A stretch of 7,206 nt of DNA from Patescibacteria group bacterium (GCA_018826025.1 JAHKAK010000023.1:1-7206); one strand, 5' to 3'; positions 1 to 6,232 are shown, counted from the stretch's first letter. Translations and numbers: made by a program. Notes: a model not told the origin generated them from the sequence alone.

Positions 1-144
1 GAGGATGATGCGTCCCGTAAGACGGGACATATCATCCGAGCGAAGACAAAATACAGGGTTTTTAATAACCCGCAGCTCTGCGGCGGTTGGGATATTCCTT
101 TTTTGAGTCCAGAGCTCTGCTCTGGGGTTTAATACCCTTTATTT
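1..144 (+). repeat. Dispersed 144-bp multi-hairpin repeat, copy 1
   Basis: This segment matches the reverse complement of 2546-2689 at 142 of 144 positions without gaps; the two differences lie near positions 69 and 74. It contains several hairpins: arms 3-9/31-37 enclosing arms 12-18/22-28 (GTCCCGT/ACGGGAC), then CCGCAG/CTGCGG around 69-83, then CCAGAG/CTCTGG around 109-126. It has no credible reading frame. The arrangement resembles REP/BIME-type or MITE-like intergenic repeats, but no family is recognised. The copy touches the window edge, so its true left end may lie outside. Confidence 0.9.
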
Positions 145-155
145 TTAAAATCTGT

Positions 156-184
156 TTGACCCATAAGGTAAAAATGGCTATACG
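156..184 (+). promoter_or_regulatory. Promoter P1, sigma70-type
   Basis: The -35 TTGACC (156-161) is separated by exactly 17 bp from the -10 TATACG (179-184), followed by ATGAATACT. The stretch from -35 through ATGAATACT matches promoter P2 at 32 of 38 positions, which raises confidence in both. The predicted start is near 191. A terminator lies about 170 bp downstream, so the product is either a short RNA or an attenuated long leader of mreB. Confidence 0.65.
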
Positions 185-229
185 ATGAATACTGATGGGG
201 AAAATACAAAAAAATAATTATGAGAAATT

Positions 230-264
230 ATAACATTATAACATTCTGCAGAATGTCAGAATGT
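230..264. repeat. Paired tandem 8-mers forming a foldback
   Basis: ATAACATT occurs twice in tandem (230-237, 238-245), then after CTG-type junction bases CAGAATGT occurs twice in tandem (249-256, 257-264). The end of the first pair and the start of the second form the perfect palindrome ACATTCTGCAGAATGT (241-256). The layout could be an operator or a stem in the putative P1 RNA; no regulator is identified. Confidence 0.6.
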
Positions 265-282
265 CGCGGAGGCAAAAATTCT

Positions 283-314
283 AACGGCTCAACGGCGCCC
301 ATGGTTGAGCCGTT
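283..314 (+). other. 11-bp perfect stem-loop
   Basis: AACGGCTCAAC (283-293) and GTTGAGCCGTT (304-314) are exact reverse complements around a 10-nt loop that contains GGCGCC. The hexamers TCTAAC (280-285) and GTTAGA (322-327) offer a partly competing outer pairing. It lies inside the putative P1 transcript and is not followed by a T tract, so it is not itself a terminator. Confidence 0.6.
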
Positions 315-330
315 GAAGATTGTTAGATAA

Positions 331-360
331 AAAAACCTGCTTTTATAGCGGGTATTTTTT
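331..360 (+). terminator. Rho-independent terminator between P1 and P2
   Basis: The stem ACCTGC (335-340)/GCGGGT (348-353) has one G-U pair, is extended by the preceding A run pairing with the T run, and is followed by six T (355-360). It ends transcription from P1, or from a gene left of the window, 10 bp before the P2 -35 box. The flanking A and T runs mean it may also work on the opposite strand. Confidence 0.75.
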
Positions 361-370
361 ATGGTTTCAA

Positions 371-399
371 TTGACCCGAACGGGAAAAGTGGCTATACT
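371..399 (+). promoter_or_regulatory. Promoter P2 for mreB, sigma70-type
   Basis: TTGACC (371-376), a 17-bp spacer, then TATACT (394-399); each hexamer is one base from consensus. The TGGC before the -10 and the ATGAATACT after it are shared with P1. The predicted start near 406 gives mreB an untranslated leader of about 104 nt. It is the likely main promoter for mreB and perhaps the whole cluster, since no comparably strong promoter is seen further down. Confidence 0.75.
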
Positions 400-405
400 A
401 TGAAT

Positions 406-509
406 ACTAAACGACCCGCTGCCGAAGTTGCTTTGCGTTGAGCGCAAGGGACTAAGTCCCAATGGGACTTGCGCCAAAAGGCCTGGCAATATCGGAAGCG
501 GGACGCTAA
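406..509 (+). promoter_or_regulatory. Highly structured mreB 5' leader
   Basis: Positions 412-431 pair with 486-505 by 16 Watson-Crick pairs, one G-U and three mismatches, closing the leader only four bases before the mreB ATG at 510. Inside are competing hairpins: 433-437/443-447 (TTGCG/CGCAA) or 442-448/468-474 (GCGCAAG/CTTGCGC), and 454-460/464-470 (AAGTCCC/GGGACTT). The weak purine stretch before the start codon lies in the closing stem, so folding could limit initiation. It matches no known riboswitch that I recognise; control of mreB is an inference. Confidence 0.5.
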
Positions 510-1562
510 ATGTTTAATAAACTTTTCCATAAATTTTCCAAGGACATCGGCATTGATTTGGGTACGGCCAATACCCTGGTTTATGTGCGCGGCCGGGGGA
601 TTGTGATTAATGAGCCCTCGGTGGTGGCGGTGAACCAAAAGACAGGGCAAATTTTGGCTATTGGAAATGACGCCAAACGCATGGTCGGTCGCACGCCCGG
701 CCATATTGTCGCTACGCGGCCGCTGGTGGATGGCGTGATTTCCGATTTTGAAGTGGCCGAACAGATGCTGCATTATTTTATCGGACAGGTCAACGATGGC
801 GCCATGTCTTTTTTGGCCCGGCCGCGGGTGGTTATCGGCGTGCCTTGCGGCGTGACGGAGGTGGAAAAACGGGCGGTGGAAGACGCGGCGCGCAACGCGG
901 GTGCCGGTGAAGTTTTTCTAATTGAAGAGCCGATGGCCGCGGCCATCGGCGCGCGTTTGCCAATTCAAGACGCGGTGGGCAATCTAATTGTGGATATTGG
1001 CGGCGGCACTTGCGAAGTGGCGGTAATTTCGCTGGGCGGCATAGTTGTGAGCAAGAGTTTGCGCGTGGCCGGCGACAAATTAAATGAAGACATTATCAAA
1101 TACGCGCGCGATGAATTTAAGCTTTTGCTGGGTGATAAAACCGCCGAAGACATCAAAATTTCCGTTGGTTCAGCCTGCGAGATGAATGAAAAATTAAAAG
1201 CAGTGATGCGCGGCCGAGACTTGATTAATGGCTTGCCTAAAGAATTAATGGTGACTGATTATGAAATTCGGGAAGCGATGGCACGGTCAGTGAATATTTT
1301 AGTAAATTCCATTAGGGCGACCGTGGAGCTAACGCCGCCAGAACTGGTAGCTGATATTATGGAGCGGGGCATTGTTTTGTCGGGCGGAGGAAGTTTGCTT
1401 CGCGGTTTGGATAAATTAGTCGCGGCCGAAACGCAAATGCCGGTGCGAGTGGCGGAAGATCCGCTGACCGCGGTGGTACGAGGTTGCGGGGTGGTGCTGG
1501 AAGACATAGATCGCTTAAGCGAAGTTTTGGTTTCGCCGCAATATCGCGAAGCGCCAAGATAG
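510..1562 (+). CDS. mreB: Rod shape-determining protein MreB (bacterial actin)
   Basis: MreB is the actin-fold ATPase that forms membrane-bound filaments and places the wall-elongation machinery. At 350 residues it has the usual family length. Visible motifs: an amphipathic N-terminus (MFNKLFHKF) typical of membrane binding, phosphate-1 loop DIGIDLGTANTL (about 12-23), the IEEPMAAAIGA segment with the catalytic-region glutamate near 140, phosphate-2 loop VDIGGGTCEV (161-170), and adenosine motif GIVLSGGGSLLRG (287-299). The start at 510 places the conserved motifs correctly. No strong ribosome binding site precedes it; the leader is structured and fed by promoter P2. It is the first gene of an mreB-mreC-mreD-mrdA cluster. 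Codon use agrees with mreC, mrdA and greA. Identification is secure. Confidence 0.97.
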   Translation: MFNKLFHKFSKDIGIDLGTANTLVYVRGRGIVINEPSVVAVNQKTGQILAIGNDAKRMVGRTPGHIVATRPLVDGVISDFEVAEQMLHYFIGQVNDGAMSFLARPRVVIGVPCGVTEVEKRAVEDAARNAGAGEVFLIEEPMAAAIGARLPIQDAVGNLIVDIGGGTCEVAVISLGGIVVSKSLRVAGDKLNEDIIKYARDEFKLLLGDKTAEDIKISVGSACEMNEKLKAVMRGRDLINGLPKELMVTDYEIREAMARSVNILVNSIRATVELTPPELVADIMERGIVLSGGGSLLRGLDKLVAAETQMPVRVAEDPLTAVVRGCGVVLEDIDRLSEVLVSPQYREAPR

Positions 1563-1572
1563 CTACGGAATA

Positions 1573-1619
1573 CAGATAAATGCAGATATACAGATAAGAT
1601 ATATAGATATATACGGATA
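1573..1619. repeat. Phased CAGATA-like repeats in the mreB-mreC spacer
   Basis: The 150-bp spacer 1563-1712 holds CAGATA at 1573, 1583 and 1591, then variants TAGATA at 1604 and CGGATA at 1614, spaced roughly 8-13 bp. TATACAGAT (1587-1595) is the exact inverse of ATCTGTATA (1672-1680), so the spacer can fold back. CCTCC (1635-1639) and GGAGG (1650-1654) form a short stem with no good T tract after it. These could be regulator sites, a processing structure or low-complexity drift. No clear promoter or ribosome binding site for mreC is visible. Confidence 0.4.
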
Positions 1620-1712
1620 AAATTTCCTTTTTTTCCTCCAATTACAAAGGGAGGCGCATAAAGGCGTATAAATCTGTATATTAGTAAGCCATCCATAGTC
1701 TGTAGCGATATC

Positions 1713-2525
1713 ATGAAAAATACCAACAAATCCAAATTAATAAACTTTATAATAATTCTGGCGGTAATTTTACTGCTGATTTTTTTTAATTGGTGGGGCT
1801 GGCTAACCGCTCCCAAGAGCTTAGTCTTTTGGGCGGCGCGGCCGGTTATCGGGTTATTTCAAGCTATCGATAAGCGGGTATCCGTTCCTTGGGATTTTTT
1901 TATCACGTTGAAGGATTTAAGCCAGGAAAACGCGAATTTAATGAGTGAGAATAAAAGGCTTTTCGGAGAAAATTCTCGGTTTAAAGAAACGGCCCGCGAA
2001 AATGAAATTTTGCGCCAGCAGCTGAATTTGGATCAGCCGGCCAAACAGAAATTAATTATGGCTTCAGTAACCGGATACAGCTTAACGTCGGGCCAGTATC
2101 TTTTAATAAATAAAGGTCGGACGGATGGAGTGGCGGTGGGTTTGGCAGTGGTAGCGGCTAATAATTTTTTGGTTGGCCGGGTGGCGGAAGCGGCTGATAA
2201 TTTTTCCAAAGTGCTTTTAGTCACCGATGGAAATTCTTCCGTAAATGCGCTGACTCAAGACACGCGGGTGAACGGGGCGGTGAAGGGAAATCATGGGCTT
2301 GGCGTGACGATGGAGATGATTCCTATTGATGCTCAAATTAATATTAACGAAACAGTTCTATCCTCCGGGCTTAATGATGGTGTTCCCCGAGGTTTGGTGA
2401 TTGGTCGAGTTATTGGCGTGGATAAAAAAGCTAACGAAATTTGGCAGAGCGCCGTTATCGCTCCGGCGGCCGAAATTAACAATTTAGAACAAGTTTTTAT
2501 TTTGGTAAATTGGAAAGAATTTTAA
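1713..2525 (+). CDS. mreC: Rod shape-determining protein MreC
   Basis: MreC is a bitopic membrane protein that links MreB and MreD to PBP2 and activates wall elongation. The 270-residue product has a short basic N-terminus, one membrane segment (about 11-31, ending in NWWGWL), a coiled coil (about 68-105, rich in E, N, K and L: the dimerisation helix), and a C-terminal double beta-barrel region (about 115-268). That region includes the family-like stretch VLSSGLNDGVPRGLVIGRV near 216-234. The length is normal. The ATG at 1713 directly precedes the basic tail and membrane helix; no Shine-Dalgarno motif is seen. It is separated from mreB by 150 bp and from mreD by 180 bp that contain the second 144-bp repeat. 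Confidence 0.95.
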   Translation: MKNTNKSKLINFIIILAVILLLIFFNWWGWLTAPKSLVFWAARPVIGLFQAIDKRVSVPWDFFITLKDLSQENANLMSENKRLFGENSRFKETARENEILRQQLNLDQPAKQKLIMASVTGYSLTSGQYLLINKGRTDGVAVGLAVVAANNFLVGRVAEAADNFSKVLLVTDGNSSVNALTQDTRVNGAVKGNHGLGVTMEMIPIDAQININETVLSSGLNDGVPRGLVIGRVIGVDKKANEIWQSAVIAPAAEINNLEQVFILVNWKEF

Positions 2526-2545
2526 TGAGTAAAAAGCGAACGTTT

Positions 2546-2689
2546 AAATAAAGGGTATTAAACCCCAGAGCAGAGCTCTGGACTCAAAAAAGGAATATCC
2601 CAACCGCCGCAGAGCCGCGGGGTATTAAAAACCCTGTATTTTGTCTTCGCTCGGATGATATGTCCCGTCTTACGGGACGCATCATCCTC
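2546..2689 (-). repeat. Dispersed 144-bp multi-hairpin repeat, copy 2 (inverted)
   Basis: This is the reverse complement of 1-144 with two substitutions. It fills most of the 180-bp gap between mreC and mreD and ends 16 bp before the mreD start codon. The two copies form a long inverted pair around mreB and mreC. In the transcript it would make several strong hairpins, including the GTCCCGT/ACGGGAC stem near 2662-2678, which could lower expression of mreD and mrdA relative to mreBC or protect the upstream mRNA; that role is an inference. Confidence 0.9.
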
Positions 2690-2705
2690 GTTAGCCAAAA
2701 TAAAT

Positions 2706-3233
2706 ATGAGATTTTTTTTATTAATTTTAGGTTCAATTTTAATTGTGTCTTTGCAATTAACTTGGCTGCCAAAATTGGCGGTTTTAACGATAACGCCCAA
2801 TTTAATTTTAGCCGGCGTTTTAGCTTTCGCGATTTGCCAGAAAGAAGAAAAAAATTTTTGGTGGGCCATGATTCCTATTTTGTTATTTGACTTATTGGCC
2901 GGCCGGCCATTTGGAGTTTTTACGCTGAGCGCGTGCCTGATGTTTTTTAGCCTTGAGTTGCTATCCAATATTTTTTTCAAGAAAAATGATTTGTTGGCGT
3001 TGTTGTTGCTGGCCGTTGTTGGCGTGTTATTTTTTGAGGTGTACCAATTTTTACTGGTTGAGGTTTTTTCCATTTGGCGCTTGATTGAGCCCATAAAGCT
3101 TTCAGTTTTTTATTTTTCTGTCGCTTTGCCGATAAAGGTTTTCTATAATGGCCTGCTATCTTTATTGGGGCTTTTAATTATCAGAAAAAGCCAATTATTG
3201 TTTAGCCATGGACAAATTTTCAAAATTAAATAG
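2706..3233 (+). CDS. mreD: Rod shape-determining membrane protein MreD
   Basis: A 175-residue very hydrophobic protein with about five or six membrane segments (about 3-20, 30-44, 52-66, 71-91, 96-118, 133-160), matching MreD in length, topology and position between mreC and mrdA. The loop DLLAGRPFG (62-70) resembles the D-x-x-x-G-x-P-x-G segment of the family. MreD acts with MreC in the elongasome at the inner membrane. I chose the ATG at 2706 over the in-frame ATG at 2655: the extra 17 residues would be encoded mostly by the dispersed repeat and are not hydrophobic, and a membrane helix starts directly after 2706. No Shine-Dalgarno is visible. The 3' end overlaps mrdA by 26 bp, suggesting translational coupling. 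The MreD call leans on context as well as sequence. Confidence 0.88.
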   Translation: MRFFLLILGSILIVSLQLTWLPKLAVLTITPNLILAGVLAFAICQKEEKNFWWAMIPILLFDLLAGRPFGVFTLSACLMFFSLELLSNIFFKKNDLLALLLLAVVGVLFFEVYQFLLVEVFSIWRLIEPIKLSVFYFSVALPIKVFYNGLLSLLGLLIIRKSQLLFSHGQIFKIK

Positions 3234-5142
3234 GGCGCTGGCTCGGTTGAAAATTAAAACTATTTTTAAAGAATCTATTGAGCCGGAAGAAATTTTTCTT
3301 GATGCGACTAAGTCCGCTGATTTTGATGACCGAAAAATTGAGGTGCCGATAAAGCCGCAAACTTTCCGGATTTTTAGTTTGGTTATTTTGGCGGTTTTTT
3401 TAATTTTAGTTGGCCGCGTTGCTTATTTGCAGCTTTGGGAGGGGCAGTATTTTAAGGGGTTGGCGGAAAAGAATCATTTACGCTCTTTGCCGATCTTTGC
3501 TTCACGCGGAATAATCTACGATAAAAATTTAAAACAATTAGTTTATAATGTCCCGAGTTTTAATTTAATCGTTAGTTTGCCGGATTTACCCCGCGATTTA
3601 ACAATTAGACAAGCGGTTGTGGTTAGGGCGGCGGAGTTGGCCGGGGTGCTGGCCAGCAAAATTTCAGACGATATCAACGCTATTAATTTAAAATATGGAC
3701 CGTCGGCCATTATTGTTGAGGGCTTGGAGCATGAACAATTATTGAAACTTCAGTCAAGCCTGAATGAATTGCCTGGTTTTGGTATTGAGCAAAATATTGC
3801 CCGTCAGTATATTGAAGGGCTAAAGTATGCCCATCTGATGGGTTTTTTAGGAAGAATGACGGAAAGTGACATTAAACAAAATCCGGATTATTTTTTAACG
3901 GAAAAAATTGGGAAAAATGGTTTGGAAGCTTTTTATGAAAAAATCTTACGGGGCCGGCCCGGCCAGCGACTTTTAGAGGTTGATTCTTTGGGGCGTCAAG
4001 AAGGAGAAATGGCTGAGCAAAAACCGCAAGATGGCCAAGGGCTGGTTTTAACGATAGACGGCCGATTGCAAGAGGCGCTTTATGATAGTTTAAAAAATAT
4101 TTTGCAGAGCCGTCAATTAAAAAAGGCGGCCGCGATCGTGCTGGACCCAAACAGCGGCGGAGTTTTAGCTCTAGTGAGCTTTCCGAGCTTTGATAATAAT
4201 CTTTTTTCCAAAAGTTTTTCTTCTAAGGATTCAGATGAGCTGTTGAATGATCCGGCCCATCCGCTTTTTAATCGGGCAATTTCCGGCCAATATCCGCCAG
4301 GTTCCATCGTTAAACCTTTAATTGCCGGCGCGGCGTTGCAAGAAAAAATAATTACGCCGGCGACAACGGTGTTTAGCGCGGGAGAATTGACTTTAGCTAA
4401 TCAATATAATCCGGCGATAATTTATCGTTTCGCGGACTGGAAGGCGCACGGCCTCGTGGACATTTATTCAGCTATCGCTCAATCTTGCAACGTTTATTTC
4501 TACACAATCGGCGGCGGTTATGATAAAATAGAAGGGTTGGGGATAGAACGCTTGGCTAAGTATTTTAAATTATTCGGATTTGATAGCGCGCTGGGCATTG
4601 ATTTGCCGGGAGAAAACAAGGGGCTTGTGCCGGATGAACAATGGAAATTAGCGGTTAAGAACGAGGATTGGTATACGGGTGACACATATCATGTTTCCAT
4701 AGGCCAGGGCGATTTGTTGGCCACACCCTTGCAGTTGGCTGCGGCGACAGCCGCGATTTTGAACGGAGGCAAAATTATCCAGCCGCGTTTAGTTGACAAA
4801 ATTATTGATTCAGATAAAAATGTTATCATTGAGACAGAGCCTAAAATTATTCGTCAAGGATTTATTGATGAGGCTAATTTGGCCATAATAAAAAAAGCCA
4901 TGCGCCAAACTGTTACTGATGGTTCGGCGTCTCTGCTTAATGATTTACCGGTGGCGGTTGGCGCCAAAACCGGCACGGCTCAATTGGCCGGTAACCAAAA
5001 TTCTAATGCTTGGGGTGTGGTCTTCGCTCCTTACGAGAATCCGCAAATGGTGCTGGTGGTGTTGGTGGAAAATGCGGGCGAAGGCAGTCAGGTGGCGATG
5101 CCGGTCATTAAAGAAGTGTTGCAGGAATACTATAAAAATTAA
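3208..5142 (+). CDS. mrdA: Penicillin-binding protein 2 (elongation transpeptidase)
   Basis: A class B PBP that cross-links peptidoglycan during lateral wall growth, anchored in the membrane with its catalytic domain outside. The 644-residue product has a cytoplasmic tail (1-53), one membrane helix (about 54-76), a PBP dimerisation/pedestal domain starting at ASRGIIYDKN (98-107), and a transpeptidase domain (about 305-640). The three active-site motifs are intact: SIVK (S366-K369, nucleophile serine 366), SCN (426-428) and KTG (587-589). Gene order and length indicate PBP2/MrdA rather than the division enzyme FtsI. The ATG at 3208 overlaps mreD by 26 bp; the next methionine is residue 211, so a later ATG would lose the membrane anchor. 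The 53-residue tail is fairly long. rodA, its usual partner, is not next in line. Confidence 0.95.
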   Translation: MDKFSKLNRALARLKIKTIFKESIEPEEIFLDATKSADFDDRKIEVPIKPQTFRIFSLVILAVFLILVGRVAYLQLWEGQYFKGLAEKNHLRSLPIFASRGIIYDKNLKQLVYNVPSFNLIVSLPDLPRDLTIRQAVVVRAAELAGVLASKISDDINAINLKYGPSAIIVEGLEHEQLLKLQSSLNELPGFGIEQNIARQYIEGLKYAHLMGFLGRMTESDIKQNPDYFLTEKIGKNGLEAFYEKILRGRPGQRLLEVDSLGRQEGEMAEQKPQDGQGLVLTIDGRLQEALYDSLKNILQSRQLKKAAAIVLDPNSGGVLALVSFPSFDNNLFSKSFSSKDSDELLNDPAHPLFNRAISGQYPPGSIVKPLIAGAALQEKIITPATTVFSAGELTLANQYNPAIIYRFADWKAHGLVDIYSAIAQSCNVYFYTIGGGYDKIEGLGIERLAKYFKLFGFDSALGIDLPGENKGLVPDEQWKLAVKNEDWYTGDTYHVSIGQGDLLATPLQLAAATAAILNGGKIIQPRLVDKIIDSDKNVIIETEPKIIRQGFIDEANLAIIKKAMRQTVTDGSASLLNDLPVAVGAKTGTAQLAGNQNSNAWGVVFAPYENPQMVLVVLVENAGEGSQVAMPVIKEVLQEYYKN

Positions 5143-5143
5143 A

Positions 5144-5250
5144 AATGTAAAATGTAAATCTCAAAATGACAATGTAAAATGTTAAAATCAGTCCCGCAGC
5201 TGCGGGACACATAAATTTTACATTTTGATTTTTGAATTTTGAATTTTTAT
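5144..5250. repeat. AT-rich foldback with central GC palindrome, before greA
   Basis: A perfect 18-bp palindrome, GTCCCGCAGCTGCGGGAC (5191-5208), sits in the middle of the mrdA-greA gap. On the left are reiterated AAAATGTAAA-type words; on the right TTTTACATTTTG and TTTTGAATTTTGAATTTT are their approximate inverse, so nearly the whole gap can fold into one imperfect hairpin. No clean T tract directly follows the GC stem, so it is a poor terminator. It may be a dispersed intergenic repeat. It runs almost to the greA start codon, with no ribosome binding site visible. Confidence 0.7.
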
Positions 5251-5251
5251 C

Positions 5252-5704
5252 ATGCCTCAATACTTAAGCGAGGAAGGGATTGATCAGCATAAGCAGGAGT
5301 TGGAAGAATTAAAATTAAAACGCCAGGAAATCGCCAAGCGCTTAGAAGAAGCAAAAGCCTTGGGCGATCTTTCCGAAAACCAGGAGTATAGCTCCGCGCG
5401 CGAAGCTCAGGCTTTTAATGAGGGCAAGATAATAGAGATTGAACATTTGTTGCGCGAGGCGGTAGTAATAGATAAAAATCACCGTTCCAGCGTCGCGCAT
5501 ATCGGTTCGGTTATTGAAGTTTGCGCCAACGGTAAGACGCAGAATTTCACTATTGTTGGTTCGGAAGAGGCCAATCCCGCGGCCGGAAAAATTTCCAACG
5601 AATCTCCGCTGGGCAGAGCATTTTTGGATCATAAAGCGGGCGATAAGGTGGGGGTGGAAACCCCGAGCGGAAAAGTAGCGTATATGATAGTGGCAATAAA
5701 ATAG
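5252..5704 (+). CDS. greA: Transcription elongation factor GreA
   Basis: GreA enters the RNA polymerase secondary channel and stimulates cleavage of backtracked RNA. The 150-residue protein has an N-terminal antiparallel coiled coil (about 5-75) whose tip carries the conserved acidic motif GDLSENQEY, with D39 and E42 matching the catalytic pair of the family. The C-terminal FKBP-like domain follows (about 82-150; GSVIEV, SPLGRAFLDHKAGD, VETPSGKVAYMIV). The slightly short length is within the family range. GreA is preferred over GreB from the sequence around the tip and the C-terminal domain. The ATG at 5252 starts at the usual family position. No Shine-Dalgarno is seen. In many bacteria greA lies beside lysS; here about 1.15 kb separates them. 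Confidence 0.96.
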   Translation: MPQYLSEEGIDQHKQELEELKLKRQEIAKRLEEAKALGDLSENQEYSSAREAQAFNEGKIIEIEHLLREAVVIDKNHRSSVAHIGSVIEVCANGKTQNFTIVGSEEANPAAGKISNESPLGRAFLDHKAGDKVGVETPSGKVAYMIVAIK

Positions 5705-5756
5705 AAGTTGTTTTTAGCTGAAGGGTTAATTATGAAGGCACTTCACATATAAATTA

Positions 5757-5816
5757 GTTATCGGAAATAAATTTATTTTTGTTCTTTAAAAATAGAATAA
5801 AAAATTAGAATTGGGC
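5757..5816 (+). repeat. Left terminal inverted repeat
   Basis: It begins GTTATCGGA, the exact reverse complement of TCCGATAAC at 6309-6317. It ends with a 22-bp block (5795-5816) that is identical, inverted, to 6259-6280. The repeat lies just upstream of the 125-aa gene and probably contains its promoter (AT-rich, with TAGAAT-like hexamers), but no clear -35/-10 pair stands out. Confidence 0.85.
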
Positions 5817-5830
5817 AAATAAAATAATGG

Positions 5831-5837
5831 AAAGGAG
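5831..5837 (+). promoter_or_regulatory. Strong Shine-Dalgarno for the 125-aa gene
   Basis: AAAGGAG lies 6 bp before the ATG at 5844. It is the only good Shine-Dalgarno motif in front of any gene here: mreB, mreC, mreD, mrdA, greA, the 111-aa gene and lysS lack one. It fixes the start codon and supports a separate origin for this gene. Confidence 0.85.
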
Positions 5838-5843
5838 AATGTC

Positions 5844-6221
5844 ATGAATAAAAAAGTTCTTTTTAAAGTCGCTGAGGTTAAGGGCAAGCTGATGTTCAAA
5901 ACTGGCAAGTTATTTCTAAGCAACATTAGTGCCTTTGATTTTTTCGAAGGAGGACGGCTATCGATCTATCGAAACGGTGAGCTTATCGACGAAACAGAAG
6001 CAATTGAATATGAGACTTACGCAGCCTGTGTGTGCTTCATTGGCCTCAAGGGTCGTAATGTTTCCAGTGGTATAAGTTGCGATGGCTTTCAAGTCGGAGA
6101 TTCGATTTCCGTGTCATTTTCTTGCAAACGGACTTTTAGCATTCAAAAGTTTCTTCAGGTCGCTTGCTTTGGTAAAAACCTTCAGGAATATACAAAAATG
6201 GTAAAGGAAAATATGTGGTGA
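5844..6221 (+). CDS. Hypothetical protein, 125 aa, cargo of the cassette-like element
   Basis: I do not recognise the family. The product starts MNKKVLFKVAEVKGKLMF, has no signal peptide or membrane segment, and alternates short beta-like stretches (LSIYRNGELIDE, YAACVCFIGLKG, DSISVSFSCK), which suggests a small beta-rich fold. It carries five cysteines, all after residue 60, without an obvious CxxC pair. The C-terminus is helical and basic-acidic mixed. Codon use is richer in C-ending codons (TTC, ATC, CTC, GTC) than in the native genes, and it has a strong Shine-Dalgarno. It is bracketed by inverted repeats and followed by its own terminator, so it is an autonomous single-gene unit. The start is well supported; the function is unknown. 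Confidence 0.8.
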   Translation: MNKKVLFKVAEVKGKLMFKTGKLFLSNISAFDFFEGGRLSIYRNGELIDETEAIEYETYAACVCFIGLKGRNVSSGISCDGFQVGDSISVSFSCKRTFSIQKFLQVACFGKNLQEYTKMVKENMW

Positions 6222-6232
6222 ATTTTTTATGC

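Larger units (their letters stand above)
191..360 (+). ncRNA. Putative small RNA or attenuated leader
   Basis: Promoter P1 would start a transcript near 191, and a rho-independent terminator ends at about 360, giving an RNA of about 170 nt. It would contain a 16-nt perfect palindrome (241-256), an 11-bp hairpin (283-293/304-314) and the terminator stem. It matches no tRNA, SRP RNA, 6S RNA or riboswitch I recognise. The only open frames are tiny: 9 codons from ATG 301, without a suitably spaced ribosome binding site. It could equally be a leader where most P1 transcripts end before mreB. Existence is inferred only from the promoter-terminator pair. Confidence 0.35.

Noticed and set aside
185..217. 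10-codon ORF beginning in the P1 -10 region
   Set aside because: The ATG lies upstream of the expected transcription start and is part of the conserved promoter sequence.
301..330. Mini-ORF of 9 codons before the P1 terminator, possible leader peptide
   Set aside because: The GGAGG at 268-272 is too far upstream, and there is no run of a regulatory codon that would indicate attenuation.
393..773. 126-codon minus-strand open frame over the mreB leader and 5' end
   Set aside because: It overlaps promoter P2, the leader and conserved mreB coding sequence; the protein has no recognisable features.
1259..1816. 185-codon minus-strand open frame across the mreB end and the spacer
   Set aside because: It is antisense to the well-supported mreB and mreC, has low-complexity content (reverse of the CAGATA repeats), and no start signal.
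2655..2705. Upstream in-frame ATG for mreD adding 17 residues
   Set aside because: Most of the extension is encoded by the dispersed 144-bp repeat and lacks MreD character; the membrane helix starts right after the ATG at 2706.
5729..5756. Hairpin TGAAG/CTTCA after greA as a terminator
   Set aside because: Only five firm base pairs and no T tract directly after it; the T-rich run lies inside the mobile element's left repeat.
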